This document shows, piece after piece, positions 16,743-24,704 of a DNA stretch of 42,496 bases. The stretch's first letter is position 1. Each line of letters begins with the position of its first letter. The stretch is taken from NCBI GenBank assembly GCA_012518355.1, contig JAAYSP010000033.1:1-42496 (forward strand), given 5' to 3'. This stretch comes from a candidate division WS1 bacterium. Lineage in GTDB: Bacteria; Armatimonadota; Zipacnadia; Zipacnadales; UBA11051. Under the pieces are notes generated by a model. It had not been told where the DNA came from and did no database searches. It worked only from the letters and a program-made list of their open reading frames with translations. The position numbers were made by a program, and so were the translations under genes.

Positions 16743-18239
16743 ATGGATTTCGACATACTCATCAGGCACGCGACGGTTTTCGATGGCACCGGTGCTGATG
16801 GCTATCTCGGCGATGTAGGCATCAAGGCGGGTCTGATTGCAGCCATAGGTGATTTGCGTGACGCCACTGCGGCCCACGAAATCGACGCCACTGGCATGGT
16901 AGTTTGTCCGGGCTTCATAGATGCACATACGCATGTTCACTCTAGCATTGGCAGGGGTTTCATGCATGAGGACAACCTGGTTCGCCAGGGTATCACCACT
17001 GTTGTCGGCGGCAACTGTGGCAGTTCCGGCTGGCCTATCGGCGAGCACCTCGACACTGTGGACCGCCTGGGCATGAAGCAGAATTATGCAGTTTTGGCGG
17101 GGCATCACACCATCCGCCGCGAGCTGTTCGGCGCTGATCAGGCACGCTTTCTCGATCCTTCAGAGTACAAGCTGATGCAGGGACAGGTGGAGCGCGCCAT
17201 GGACGAGGGCGCCTTCGGAGTGACGCTTGGCTATGCCACCCGGTGGGAGCCCAGTGATGAGGCTTTTGCCTTCGCTGAGCCGGCGGGCAAGCGCGATGGC
17301 ATCTACGCCTCTCACATCCGTTCCGAGGCCGCGCATTTGCTGGAGGCTATCGGTGAGATACTCGAGGTTGCTCAGCATGCCGATATGCGAGTGCAGATAT
17401 CGCATCTCAAGACACTTGGCCCAGCCAACTGGGATAAGCTCGACGCAGTTTTTTGCATGATCGAAGAGGCGGTAGATCGCGGTCTGCAGGTGAAGGCTGA
17501 CCGCTACACTTACACTGCCTCACATGGCGGCTCAACCAACGCTGTTCCGCGCATCGCGTACCAGATCAAACAAGAGCGCGGCAGTTGGGACAACCTCCGC
17601 GATCCGGACGTAGTGGACATGATCACCGAAGAAGTGGATAAGCTGTACGAAAGCTATGGCGGGCCCGAGAAGCTTCTGTTCTGTTCCATGCGCGAACCGA
17701 GGCCCGAAATCGAGGGCAAGACTGCTGCTCAGCTTGCTGCGGAGTGGGGAGCGGACCTGCTGGATGTTGGCATCCGTCTGGAAAAGATGGGTGGCGTGTC
17801 GGCCATCAAGATGGTTATGTCCGAAGACAACCTGCGCCGCATACTGGCCCATCCGCTGGTCGGCATCGGCTCTGACGCGGGTCTGCAGCCTGACAGAGGC
17901 GTCCAGACCCATCCGCGCAGCTACGGCACCTTCCCACGCGTGCTGGCCAAATACGTGCGTGAAGAGCGGGTACTGACCCTGCCTGAGGCCATCTACAAGA
18001 TGAGCGGCCAGCATGCCGAGCATTTCGGCATCACCGATCGGGGTCTGCTGGGCGAAGGTCTGGTCGCCGACGTGGTAGTCTTCGACCCGTGGACGGTACA
18101 GGACAGGGCCGAGTTCCTGGACGCACACCAGTATCCCGATGGCATACCGTATGTCATAGTCAACGGCAAGTTTGCCGTAAAAAACGGCCAGATGACACCG
18201 GAAAATCACGGTCGGGCGCTGCGCAAGACCGACATGTAA
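16743..18239 (+). CDS. N-acyl-D-amino-acid deacylase family amidohydrolase
   Basis: The 498-residue protein has an N-terminal beta domain (residues 1-55) ending in VCPGFIDAHTHVH, with metal-binding His62 and His64. GNCGSS follows, with Cys92 matching the metal-bridging cysteine of D-aminoacylases. Two more histidine blocks (ASHIRSE and QISHLK) and GIGSDAGL, which supplies the catalytic Asp, complete the site. This is the residue set of N-acyl-D-amino-acid deacylases and related D-glutamate/aspartate deacylases, which release free D-amino acids from N-acyl forms. The exact substrate cannot be read from sequence; some relatives are dihydroorotase- or hydantoinase-like. The ATG at 16743 has a perfect AGGAGG 8 bases upstream (16729-16734). 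Neighbours do not form an obvious pathway with it. Confidence 0.85.
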   Translation: MDFDILIRHATVFDGTGADGYLGDVGIKAGLIAAIGDLRDATAAHEIDATGMVVCPGFIDAHTHVHSSIGRGFMHEDNLVRQGITTVVGGNCGSSGWPIGEHLDTVDRLGMKQNYAVLAGHHTIRRELFGADQARFLDPSEYKLMQGQVERAMDEGAFGVTLGYATRWEPSDEAFAFAEPAGKRDGIYASHIRSEAAHLLEAIGEILEVAQHADMRVQISHLKTLGPANWDKLDAVFCMIEEAVDRGLQVKADRYTYTASHGGSTNAVPRIAYQIKQERGSWDNLRDPDVVDMITEEVDKLYESYGGPEKLLFCSMREPRPEIEGKTAAQLAAEWGADLLDVGIRLEKMGGVSAIKMVMSEDNLRRILAHPLVGIGSDAGLQPDRGVQTHPRSYGTFPRVLAKYVREERVLTLPEAIYKMSGQHAEHFGITDRGLLGEGLVADVVVFDPWTVQDRAEFLDAHQYPDGIPYVIVNGKFAVKNGQMTPENHGRALRKTDM

Positions 18240-18279
18240 CCCGCTGCCCGGAATGATATCAGCATAGACAGTATCAGTC

Positions 18280-18312
18280 GGCAACCAGCTGGCAATCAGT
18301 TGGCAATCAACA
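18280..18312 (+). promoter_or_regulatory. Three 11-bp direct repeats upstream of the acyltransferase gene
   Basis: GGCAACCAGCT, GGCAATCAGTT and GGCAATCAACA follow one another without gaps, with GGCAAYCA conserved in each. An 11-base step places each copy on nearly the same face of the helix, the pattern of a site for a cooperatively binding regulator. It sits about 60 bases before the start codon of the downstream gene. No clear -35/-10 pair was found next to it. Confidence 0.45.
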
Positions 18313-18372
18313 GCTCGCACAGTAGCCCGCGCATTGTATTTGTATTGTGAGGGCAAGATAGGAGTGCTGCAA

Positions 18373-19086
18373 GTGTCCAGTGAGAGGCGACGAACTCAGG
18401 TGGAGTTCGATCTGGTTGAGCATACCCGTATACGGCAGGCGATCGGTGATCGCACTCTACAGAGTGTCAACGAAATCCCGCAGTTTCGGGTTCAGAAAAT
18501 GGTTCTGGCGCACAATTTGGTAGCGTTTCGCGCGCATCTGAAGCAATCTGACGCCGATCCGTTGCCCACTTATAACGATATCCTCATCAAGCTGACCGCC
18601 ACAGTGCTGGCGAGATTTCCGCGCCTGAACGCCTGGCACAGTCCTGAGGGTCTGCAGCAGCTGCGGGAAGTGAACATCGGCCTGGCGGTAGACACCGAGC
18701 AGGGTGTACTGTTGCCGACGGTTCGCGATGCCGACACTAAAAGCCTCGCCGAAATTGCTGCGACGACTCGCGAACTGGTATCGCTGGCGCGCAGTGGCAA
18801 GCTCCGCGCCAGCCTGCAGATGGGGGCGGGTTTCACCCTCTCGAACATCGGCCCAATCGGCATAGATCTCTTCGATGCCATCATCTCGCCGCCACAGACC
18901 GGTATTCTGGCCGTCGGTTCGATCTTGCCGCGTCCGGTGGCCGATGACGGGCAGGTCATCGTCCGCGATACGATGTGGCTATCGCTGACCATAGACCACC
19001 GATCCGTGGATGGTGCCGATGGGGCGAGGTTTGTAGCCGAGTTGGCACAAACGATCGAACAGATGAGCCCTGGTCAGTCGCTGTGA
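18373..19086 (+). CDS. Stand-alone 2-oxoacid dehydrogenase E2 acyltransferase catalytic domain
   Basis: The 237 residues from GTG at 18373 correspond only to the catalytic domain of dihydrolipoamide acyltransferases. The first helix RIRQAIGDR...PQF is followed by GxxFTLSNIGPIGID and the active-site block DHRSVDGADGARF, with catalytic His209 and Asp213. Normal E2 proteins have one or more lipoyl domains and an E1/E3-binding domain in front; all are missing. I chose 18373 because AGGAG at 18360-18364 lies 8 bases upstream; GTG 18364 and TTG 18334 in the same frame are alternatives. No E1 or E3 genes are nearby. It could be an acyltransferase acting on another carrier, a structural core subunit, or a remnant that is still expressed. 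Confidence 0.8.
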   Translation: MSSERRRTQVEFDLVEHTRIRQAIGDRTLQSVNEIPQFRVQKMVLAHNLVAFRAHLKQSDADPLPTYNDILIKLTATVLARFPRLNAWHSPEGLQQLREVNIGLAVDTEQGVLLPTVRDADTKSLAEIAATTRELVSLARSGKLRASLQMGAGFTLSNIGPIGIDLFDAIISPPQTGILAVGSILPRPVADDGQVIVRDTMWLSLTIDHRSVDGADGARFVAELAQTIEQMSPGQSL

Positions 19087-19147
19087 GATGGCCTGAAGCG
19101 TCCGCTCAGGGTTTGTTGAGAAAAAAGCAGAAAATCTAAATTAGGTC

Positions 19148-19176
19148 TTGCATTATGTAGACAGATGCGCTACTAT
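19148..19176 (+). promoter_or_regulatory. Probable promoter of the PEP-CTERM gene
   Basis: TTGCAT at 19148-19153 and TACTAT at 19171-19176 are separated by 17 bases. The area is unusually AT-rich for this window (19115-19150). Transcription would begin near 19183, about 50 bases before the ATG. Confidence 0.5.
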
Positions 19177-19234
19177 TGCTGCGTGCTGTAATCTATATGG
19201 GGGCCATGGACCTGTGGCCGTGGGAGAGACCAAA

Positions 19235-19990
19235 ATGAGCATCACAAAAACGTTCCTATTTGCCGCAGTTTTGACTCTTGGCTGCACGTTTGTTGCCGGT
19301 GCTGCCTTGATCACCGTGGACGGCGACCTGACTGATCCGGGATGGGCAGGCCCAAACGTACACGTCGGCACCTCGCCTGATGATGATGATATCACCAACG
19401 ATTTGGATATTCGCTATACGCGTAACGTCTGGGACGCGAACAGTGGGATGACCTTTTTCAATCTCGAGATGTGGGATGCATTGGCCGACCCTACTGCTGA
19501 GAACTTTGTCGTTCTGCTCATCGATGTAGACAACAACCAGAGTACCGGCTGTACTGGCTGCTACAGCTTTGTTGGTGCCGAATACCGGGTGTTCTTCGAT
19601 CTTAGCTACGGCCTGCCAGGTGCTCTGTCTTACGGTACGGGCTGGGCCAGCGGAGGACCCGACAACTATTACATGCAGAGATTTACCAGCAGTGGTTGGA
19701 CAGGCATGGATGCAAGCGAAGTGAACCCAGGCACCGATTTGCTGGTCTCGCGCGGCACTGGCCCCGGCTCTGAACAAGTGACCAGTATCGGGACCGGTAT
19801 CGAGTGGGGCATTCGCGCTGATTTGATCGGCTCTCCAGGACAGTTCACATGGGGTGCCCATCTCGATGATGGTGGAAACCAGAAAGATGATTTCATCACT
19901 GGCCAGCGCGGAGAGGCTCCGGAACCGGCAACTCTCGCGCTATTCGCTCTGGGCCTGGGTGGGCTGTACCTGCGACGGCGCGCCAGCTAG
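19235..19990 (+). CDS. PEP-CTERM sorting-domain exported protein
   Basis: The 251-residue protein has a clear signal peptide (MSITKTFLFAAVLTLG up to about residue 24). A beta-rich middle begins ITVDGDLTDPGWAG, resembling CBM9/DOMON-like openings, and contains a CTGC pair near residue 110. The C-terminus at 229-251 is PEPATLALFALGLGG followed by YLRRRAS, a textbook PEP-CTERM signal recognised by an exosortase. Such proteins are exported and processed at the cell surface, often in exopolysaccharide-producing bacteria. The ATG at 19235 has GGGAGAG about 7 bases upstream; an in-frame extension to 19148 would destroy the signal peptide. The gene is monocistronic, with its own promoter and terminator. 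The function of the middle domain is unknown. Confidence 0.88.
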   Translation: MSITKTFLFAAVLTLGCTFVAGAALITVDGDLTDPGWAGPNVHVGTSPDDDDITNDLDIRYTRNVWDANSGMTFFNLEMWDALADPTAENFVVLLIDVDNNQSTGCTGCYSFVGAEYRVFFDLSYGLPGALSYGTGWASGGPDNYYMQRFTSSGWTGMDASEVNPGTDLLVSRGTGPGSEQVTSIGTGIEWGIRADLIGSPGQFTWGAHLDDGGNQKDDFITGQRGEAPEPATLALFALGLGGLYLRRRAS

Positions 19991-20069
19991 ATACAACTGA
20001 CGACCATGTAGTGGCCTGCACGAGATGATCCTGATTTCGAGCAGCCAACACAAATAGAGTGTGCACTTC

Positions 20070-20109
20070 CGCGCGGCATCTGACAACAGATGTCGCGCGT
20101 TTCTTTTTC
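20070..20109 (+). terminator. Rho-independent terminator after the PEP-CTERM gene
   Basis: A 13-base stem (20070-20082 with 20087-20099, one G-U pair) closes a four-base loop and is followed by TTTCTTTTT. It ends the PEP-CTERM transcript 80 bases after the stop. Confidence 0.85.
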
Positions 20110-20383
20110 CTTCGAAAAGCGCCACACGATTGCCTATCCGTGCCTGTATAGCAGTCGTATACGGAAGCCAGCGATATCTTCGCCAAACCCCTCCGAACAT
20201 CCCCGAAGATCTGCGTCCTCTCTCCATCATATGTGCACCCCATGCGACCTGCCGAAGTCAGCGCCAGTGTCGCACTTGTCTCTGTCTCGAATACCCATGC
20301 AGGTGTGATGTGACGTGCGACTGCCATGAGAAGCTGCCCTGCATATCCTCACAAGAATCTCGGACAGTCTGATCCCAATTCCC
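20110..20383. other. Intergenic region upstream of the pst promoter
   Basis: About 270 bases between the terminator and the pst promoter. No gene, hairpin or obvious repeat was recognised. Short open frames lack binding sites. Confidence 0.45.
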
Positions 20384-20412
20384 TTGCAAGAGTGTTATGA
20401 GAGTGTTATAGT
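20384..20412 (+). promoter_or_regulatory. pst operon promoter overlapping a Pho-box-like direct repeat
   Basis: TTGCAA at 20384-20389 and TATAGT at 20407-20412 have a 17-base spacer, and TG at 20404-20405 gives an extended -10. Two copies of TGTTAT at 20393-20398 and 20404-20409 are exactly 11 bases apart, within a longer AGAGTGTTAT repeat. PhoB and PhoP sites are built from direct repeats at this spacing, and the E. coli half-site is CTGTCAT. The position before pstS supports phosphate control, but here the repeats lie in the spacer and -10 rather than in place of the -35. Confidence 0.55.
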
Positions 20413-20500
20413 AGCCATATCAGCAGGGCTGCGACACTCTGGTAATCCACATCAACACCACTGTTCGCCCACTCCGCCGTGCCAGGGGAGACATCAAGAG

Positions 20501-21505
20501 TTGCGAAATCATCACATCAGACTGCTGTTCACTATCATGCTAATCGCTTCTGCAGCCGCACTCACCGGTTGCCCACAGAGTGCAAGCCCTCCAGGCGTGG
20601 ATGTGGACGCTGATGGGGGAGCATCATCAGCTACCCCCAGTGGCACCATCCGCATCTCCGGTGCTTGGGCACTGTATCCTATGACCGTCAAGTGGGTCGA
20701 GGAGTACCGCGCCATCCATCCGGAGGTGCGCATTGACGTCTCCGCCGGGGGAGCAGGCAAGGGAGTGGCTGATGCACTCGGAGGTATGGTAGATATCGGC
20801 ATGGTGTCGCGAGCGATCCGGCCTGAAGAGATATCCAAGGGTGGCTGGTTTGTGTCGGTTGCGCGCGATTCAGTCTTCCCGATAGCCAGTGAGGCCAATC
20901 CGGTGCTGGAGCAGTTGCGTGAAACGGGCGTGACCAGAGAGACCTTCGCCGCCATCTGGATGACAGGCGAGGTCACAACCTGGGGCCAGGCTGCGGGCAC
21001 CGAAAACACGGAGACACTAAGCGTCTACACCAGATCGGATGCGTGCGGCGCCGCCGAAACATGGGCCAGGTTCCTCGGTGGCGAGCAGGAGGATCTCGGC
21101 GGCACCGGCGTCTATGGTGATCCGGGGCTGACTGAAGCGATTCGAAAAGACCCTCTGGGCATCGGCTTTGCCAACCTGAACTATGCTTATGACCCGAAAA
21201 CCGACCTGCCGATAGAAGGCATCTTCATCGTGCCCCTGGATGTCAACGGCAACGGACGGCTCGATGAGGACGAAGATTTCTACGCCACCGGGGATCAGGT
21301 CGTACAGGCGCTCAGCGAAGGCCGCTATCCGTCCCCGCCGATGCGTGACCTGTACCTCCTATGTAAGAGTGCACCGGAAGGGGCCACCCGTGACTTCATC
21401 ACCTGGGTGCTCACTGAGGGGCAAAAGTACGTTCGCGAGGCAGGCTTTGTGCCGCTGGACGATGAGACACTTGCTGCGGAGATGAAAAAGCTTGAGCAGC
21501 AGTAG
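20501..21505 (+). CDS. pstS: Phosphate ABC transporter substrate-binding lipoprotein PstS
   Basis: From TTG 20501 the protein has 334 residues with a lipoprotein signal: a positively charged start, a hydrophobic stretch LLFTIMLIASAAALTG and the lipobox cysteine at residue 24. The mature part has the PstS phosphate-binding signature elements: ISGAWALYPMT, a GGAGKGVADALGG loop, IGMVSR, and TRSDACGAAETW. It would be anchored at the outside of the inner membrane and hand phosphate to PstCA. The in-frame TTG at 20384 lies within the promoter and is rejected; AGGGGAG about 10 bases before 20501 supports the start chosen. The insert VPLDVNGNGRLDEDEDF around residue 245 resembles a calcium-binding EF-hand-like loop. 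First gene of pstSCAB. Confidence 0.9.
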   Translation: MRNHHIRLLFTIMLIASAAALTGCPQSASPPGVDVDADGGASSATPSGTIRISGAWALYPMTVKWVEEYRAIHPEVRIDVSAGGAGKGVADALGGMVDIGMVSRAIRPEEISKGGWFVSVARDSVFPIASEANPVLEQLRETGVTRETFAAIWMTGEVTTWGQAAGTENTETLSVYTRSDACGAAETWARFLGGEQEDLGGTGVYGDPGLTEAIRKDPLGIGFANLNYAYDPKTDLPIEGIFIVPLDVNGNGRLDEDEDFYATGDQVVQALSEGRYPSPPMRDLYLLCKSAPEGATRDFITWVLTEGQKYVREAGFVPLDDETLAAEMKKLEQQ

Positions 21506-22517
21506 CGCACCACCGGACATGCAACCGCCCCAGATGAGAGATGGTGCTTCCGCCGGGCCGCCGATAGATGCCGATCGCCCCACGGGAGGGCGCTTGCGGC
21601 TGGTGATGGATCGGCTGGTCACCGGAGCGGTGAGCGCAGTCAGCGTGGCAGTGGCGCTGCTGACGGTGTCGCTGGTTGTCGCACTACTGGTGCGTTCGCT
21701 GCCGGTTCTGGGGCTGCAGTCGCTGGCTGAGATGATCACCGGCACAGTCTGGCATCCGCTGCAGGGCAAGTTCGGCTTCTGGCCGTTCATCGTCGGCACA
21801 CTGTGGGTCACGGTGCTGGCGATGCTGCTGGCCACTCCCGCGTGCATACTGACGGCCATCTACCTGGCCGAGTATGCGGCTACCGGCCTTCGTGCGGTGG
21901 TGCGGCCTATGATTGACGTGCTGGCAGGCATCCCCTCGGTGGTCTACGGGCTGTTCGGGGTGCTGGTGATAGTGCCGCTGGTGCGCGATCGGCTGGCACC
22001 GGCCGCCGCAGAGCACCTGTCCGGAGTGCCTCTGCTGGCCCCGGGAAAGGTGAGCACAGGCTACTGTGTACTGGCGGCAGCGGTGGTGCTGGCGCTGATG
22101 GTCACTCCTGTCATCATATCTGTGGCCGAAGAGGTGCTGCGCGGAGTCTCGCCCGGCGTGCGTGAGGCGTCTCTGTCACTGGGCGCCACGCGCTGGGAAA
22201 CCGTCAAGCATGTATCATTTCGTATCGCGATGCCTGGCCTCATCGCCGCAGTGGTGCTGGGCTTTGCGCGCGCGTTCGGTGAGACTATGGCAGTGCTGAT
22301 GGTCGCGGGCAACGTGGCCCAACTGCCCGGTTCGCTTTTCGACCCGGCCTATCCGCTGCCCGCGCTGATAGCCAACAACTACGGAGAGATGATGTCGATT
22401 CCGCTGTACGATTCGGCGCTGATGCTGGGCGCGCTGATCCTGCTGGTGGTGGTGCTGATCTTCAATCTGCTGGCTGAACTGGTGCTGATATGGGCCCGAC
22501 GAAGGTCGTCACAGTGA
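21492..22517 (+). CDS. pstC: Phosphate ABC transporter permease PstC
   Basis: The 341-residue membrane protein has about six hydrophobic segments and the inner-membrane-permease coupling loop EASLSLGATRWETVKH, diagnostic of PstC/PstA. The IPSVVYGLFG block and the AFGETMAVLMVAGN block are PstC-specific. It pairs with PstA to form the channel. TTG 21492 overlaps pstS by 14 bases and has GGAG 10 bases upstream; ATG 21519 is an alternative start with a poorer binding site. The first 40 residues are a soluble Ser/Pro-rich tail. Confidence 0.92.
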   Translation: MSSSSAPPDMQPPQMRDGASAGPPIDADRPTGGRLRLVMDRLVTGAVSAVSVAVALLTVSLVVALLVRSLPVLGLQSLAEMITGTVWHPLQGKFGFWPFIVGTLWVTVLAMLLATPACILTAIYLAEYAATGLRAVVRPMIDVLAGIPSVVYGLFGVLVIVPLVRDRLAPAAAEHLSGVPLLAPGKVSTGYCVLAAAVVLALMVTPVIISVAEEVLRGVSPGVREASLSLGATRWETVKHVSFRIAMPGLIAAVVLGFARAFGETMAVLMVAGNVAQLPGSLFDPAYPLPALIANNYGEMMSIPLYDSALMLGALILLVVVLIFNLLAELVLIWARRRSSQ

Positions 22518-23368
22518 CCCGACGACTATGTGAGGAGTGGCTGATGCGCGCTCTGATGATGCTTTCGGCAGCCGCAGTTGTCGGTGGGCTGCTGATCCTC
22601 ATCGTAGTCATCACCGTGCAGGGAGCCGGTGCGCTCAGTTGGGCGATGGTCACCCAGCTACCCAGTGGCGGTTACTATCTGGGCAAAGAAGGCGGTCTGC
22701 TGAACGCCATCGTCGGCTCTCTACTGCTGGCCGGTGGAGCTACGCTATTGGCCGGTGTGCTGGCCCTGCCAGTGGCTCTGTACCTGCAGCGCGACTATGG
22801 CGGCGATACCAGGCGGGCGAACCTGGTGCGCATGTCGCTGGATCTGCTGTGGGGCGTGCCGTCCATAGTGTACGGGGCTTTCGGCTTCACCATCATGCTA
22901 TATCTGGGCATGCGCGCGTCGTTGCTCGGCGGCATCCTGGCCCTGACGCTGGTTGTGTTGCCGATCATGGCACGCGCCATGGATGAGGTTTTCCGGCTGG
23001 TGTCGGTGTCGCTCAAGGAAGCGTCATGGGCTCTGGGTGCGACCCGCTGGGAGACGATGCGCTCGGTGGTGCTCCGTCAGGCTCTGCCAGGTCTGCTGAC
23101 TGCGGTACTGCTGGCGTTTGGCCGCGCCATCGGTGATGCCGCCTCGGTACTTTTCACCGCAGGCTATACCGACAACCTGCCACAGAGCCTGCTGGATCCG
23201 GTCGCCTCCCTGCCCCTGGCGGTGTTTTTCCAGTTGGGCACCCCGTTTCCGGAGGTGCAGCAGCGAGCTTATGCGGCGGCGTTCATCCTGCTGGTCCTGG
23301 TACTGCTGGTCAGCGTCGGTGGGCGACTACTGGCATCACGGATGTCGCGGTTTTCCGCGGATCGGTAG
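22514..23368 (+). CDS. pstA: Phosphate ABC transporter permease PstA
   Basis: The protein is 284 residues with five to six membrane segments and the permease loop EASWALGATRWETMRSVVLRQALPG. GVPSIVYGAFG and FGRAIGDAASVLFTAG are the PstA versions of the conserved blocks. The start is a choice: GTG 22514 overlaps the pstC stop (GTGA) with GAAGG 9 bases upstream; ATG 22544 has the stronger AGGAG 6 bases upstream but gives a very short cytoplasmic N-terminus; ATG 22490 has no good site. The product is the same membrane core in each case. Confidence 0.92.
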   Translation: MTRRLCEEWLMRALMMLSAAAVVGGLLILIVVITVQGAGALSWAMVTQLPSGGYYLGKEGGLLNAIVGSLLLAGGATLLAGVLALPVALYLQRDYGGDTRRANLVRMSLDLLWGVPSIVYGAFGFTIMLYLGMRASLLGGILALTLVVLPIMARAMDEVFRLVSVSLKEASWALGATRWETMRSVVLRQALPGLLTAVLLAFGRAIGDAASVLFTAGYTDNLPQSLLDPVASLPLAVFFQLGTPFPEVQQRAYAAAFILLVLVLLVSVGGRLLASRMSRFSADR

Positions 23369-23407
23369 CGTCTTGTGCCACTCTGCGGATAGATTTTGGA
23401 GGTAGTC

Positions 23408-24160
23408 ATGTCACACATAAGTGTGCGCAATCTGACAGTCGCATACAACGGCCACCCGGCTCTGCGGGATGTGTCGTTTGACATACCGGATCGGCAGGTC
23501 ACAGCGATCATCGGCCCTTCGGGCTGTGGCAAGACGACTTTTCTGCGCTGTCTGAACCGCCTGATTGACGTGAACAACAGCGTGCGTGTGCAGGGGCAGG
23601 TGCTGATTGACGGAGAGGATATCTTCGCACCTCGCGCTGATGTCATGAGTCTGCGCCGGAAGATGGGGCTGCTGTCGCAAAAGCCGCAGGTGCTGCCGAT
23701 GTCTATCTTCGACAACGTCACATATGGCCCGCGATTGCACGGTGTCCGCAAGCGTGCACAGTTGGAGCAGATCGTCGAGCGCTGCTTGCGCATGGCGAGC
23801 CTGTGGGACGAGGTGAGTGGTCGACTGCGGGCCCCGGCCGCAGAGCTGTCGGTCGGTCAGCAGCAGCGGCTGTGTCTGGCGCGCGGCCTGGCGGTGCAGC
23901 CCGAGGCACTGCTGTGTGACGAGCCAACCGCCTCGCTGGATCCGATATCGGCTCAGAGCATCGAGCAACTGTTCATGGAGCTGAAAAACGATTACACGGT
24001 GGTGCTGGTGACCCATATCCTGCGCCAGGCCCGGCGGTTGGCTGACTACCTGGTCTTCTTCTACATGGGCGAGTTGGTCGAGCACGGTCCGGCTCAGCAG
24101 ATGCTGAGCAACCCGTCTGATCCTCGCACGCGCAAGTACCTCGAGGGCGTCATCAGCTAG
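23408..24160 (+). CDS. pstB: Phosphate ABC transporter ATP-binding protein PstB
   Basis: The 250-residue ATPase has Walker A GPSGCGKTT at 36-44, the PstB-typical NRLID segment just after it, a Q-loop, and Walker B ALLCDEPTASLDP. The signature motif at 147-151 reads LSVGQ rather than LSGGQ; this variant is natural in some other ABC families and need not inactivate the protein. ATG 23408 has GGAGG 5 bases upstream. No phoU, phoR or phoB follows, unlike many pst operons. The last codons and stop (GTCATCAGCTAG) coincide with the beginning of the amidohydrolase tail-repeat array, which suggests the array reached or reshaped the end of this gene. Confidence 0.93.
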   Translation: MSHISVRNLTVAYNGHPALRDVSFDIPDRQVTAIIGPSGCGKTTFLRCLNRLIDVNNSVRVQGQVLIDGEDIFAPRADVMSLRRKMGLLSQKPQVLPMSIFDNVTYGPRLHGVRKRAQLEQIVERCLRMASLWDEVSGRLRAPAAELSVGQQQRLCLARGLAVQPEALLCDEPTASLDPISAQSIEQLFMELKNDYTVVLVTHILRQARRLADYLVFFYMGELVEHGPAQQMLSNPSDPRTRKYLEGVIS

Positions 24161-24328
24161 CTGACAGTTCCGGCTGTACTGCGCTCAGGAAGTTGCTTCC
24201 CAGTACTTCATCGAGCTCGCCACATGGCAGTCCCAGATGGCGGATGGCTTCCAGTGCTTCGGCCTGACTCTGCCAGGGAAAATCTGAGCCCCACAGCACG
24301 CGCGAGGTGCGGTGGTGCTTCGCCCCTG
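24151..24328 (-). pseudogene. Outermost decayed copy of the amidohydrolase tail
   Basis: This copy is the farthest from the parent gene and overlaps the last codons of pstB. It keeps recognisable versions of the segments encoding GSDFPWQSQ and the LGGNFLSA end, but with small deletions, for example around 24315-24325. It has no start signal. Confidence 0.75.
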
Positions 24329-24515
24329 TCATCCGCTAGCTGACAGGTCGGGCTGTACTGCGCTCAGGAAGTTTCCTCCTAGCACTGCATCGAGTTCGCC
24401 GCGGCAGTCCTAGATGGCGGACGGCTCCCAGTGCTTCGATCTGACTCTGCCATGGGAAGTCCGAGCCCCACAATACGTGCGAGATGCCGTGGCGGGCGCT
24501 GCTGCGTCGCACCTA
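24329..24515 (-). pseudogene. Middle decayed copy of the amidohydrolase tail
   Basis: This copy is 187 bases, two short of the 63-codon unit, so its reading frame is broken; one visible loss is in the segment equivalent to CCACATGGCAG, here CCGCGGCAG. The block for SDFPW remains readable. It has no start signal. Confidence 0.75.
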
Positions 24516-24704
24516 TCATCCGCTAGCTAGCAGTTCCGGCTGTACTGCGCTCAGAAAGTTTCCTCCCAGCACTGCGTCGAGTTCGCCGCATGGCAGTCCC
24601 AGATGGCGGATGGCCTCCAGCGCCTCGGTTTGGCTCTGCCATGGGAAGTCTGAGGCCCACAGTATCTGCGAGATACCGTGGCGGGTGCTGGCACGTCGCA
24701 CCTG
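24516..24704 (-). pseudogene. Inner in-frame copy of the amidohydrolase tail (63 codons)
   Basis: The unit is fully open and follows the gene's TGA in the same frame (TGA CAG GTG CGA CGT), so stop-codon readthrough would append it to the enzyme. It encodes RHGISQILWASDFPWQSQ and then the same tail as the parent. By eye about 12 codon differences from the parent are silent and about 9 change the residue, including Gly to Ala just before the catalytic SDFPW block. It lacks the metal-binding N-terminus and so cannot be an enzyme alone. A GTG codon could serve as a start, but I see no strong binding site. Confidence 0.75.

Noticed and set aside
17532-18356. Minus-strand ORF of 274 codons opposite the D-aminoacylase-like gene
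   Set aside because: It is antisense to conserved coding sequence and has no recognisable motifs; a shadow frame.
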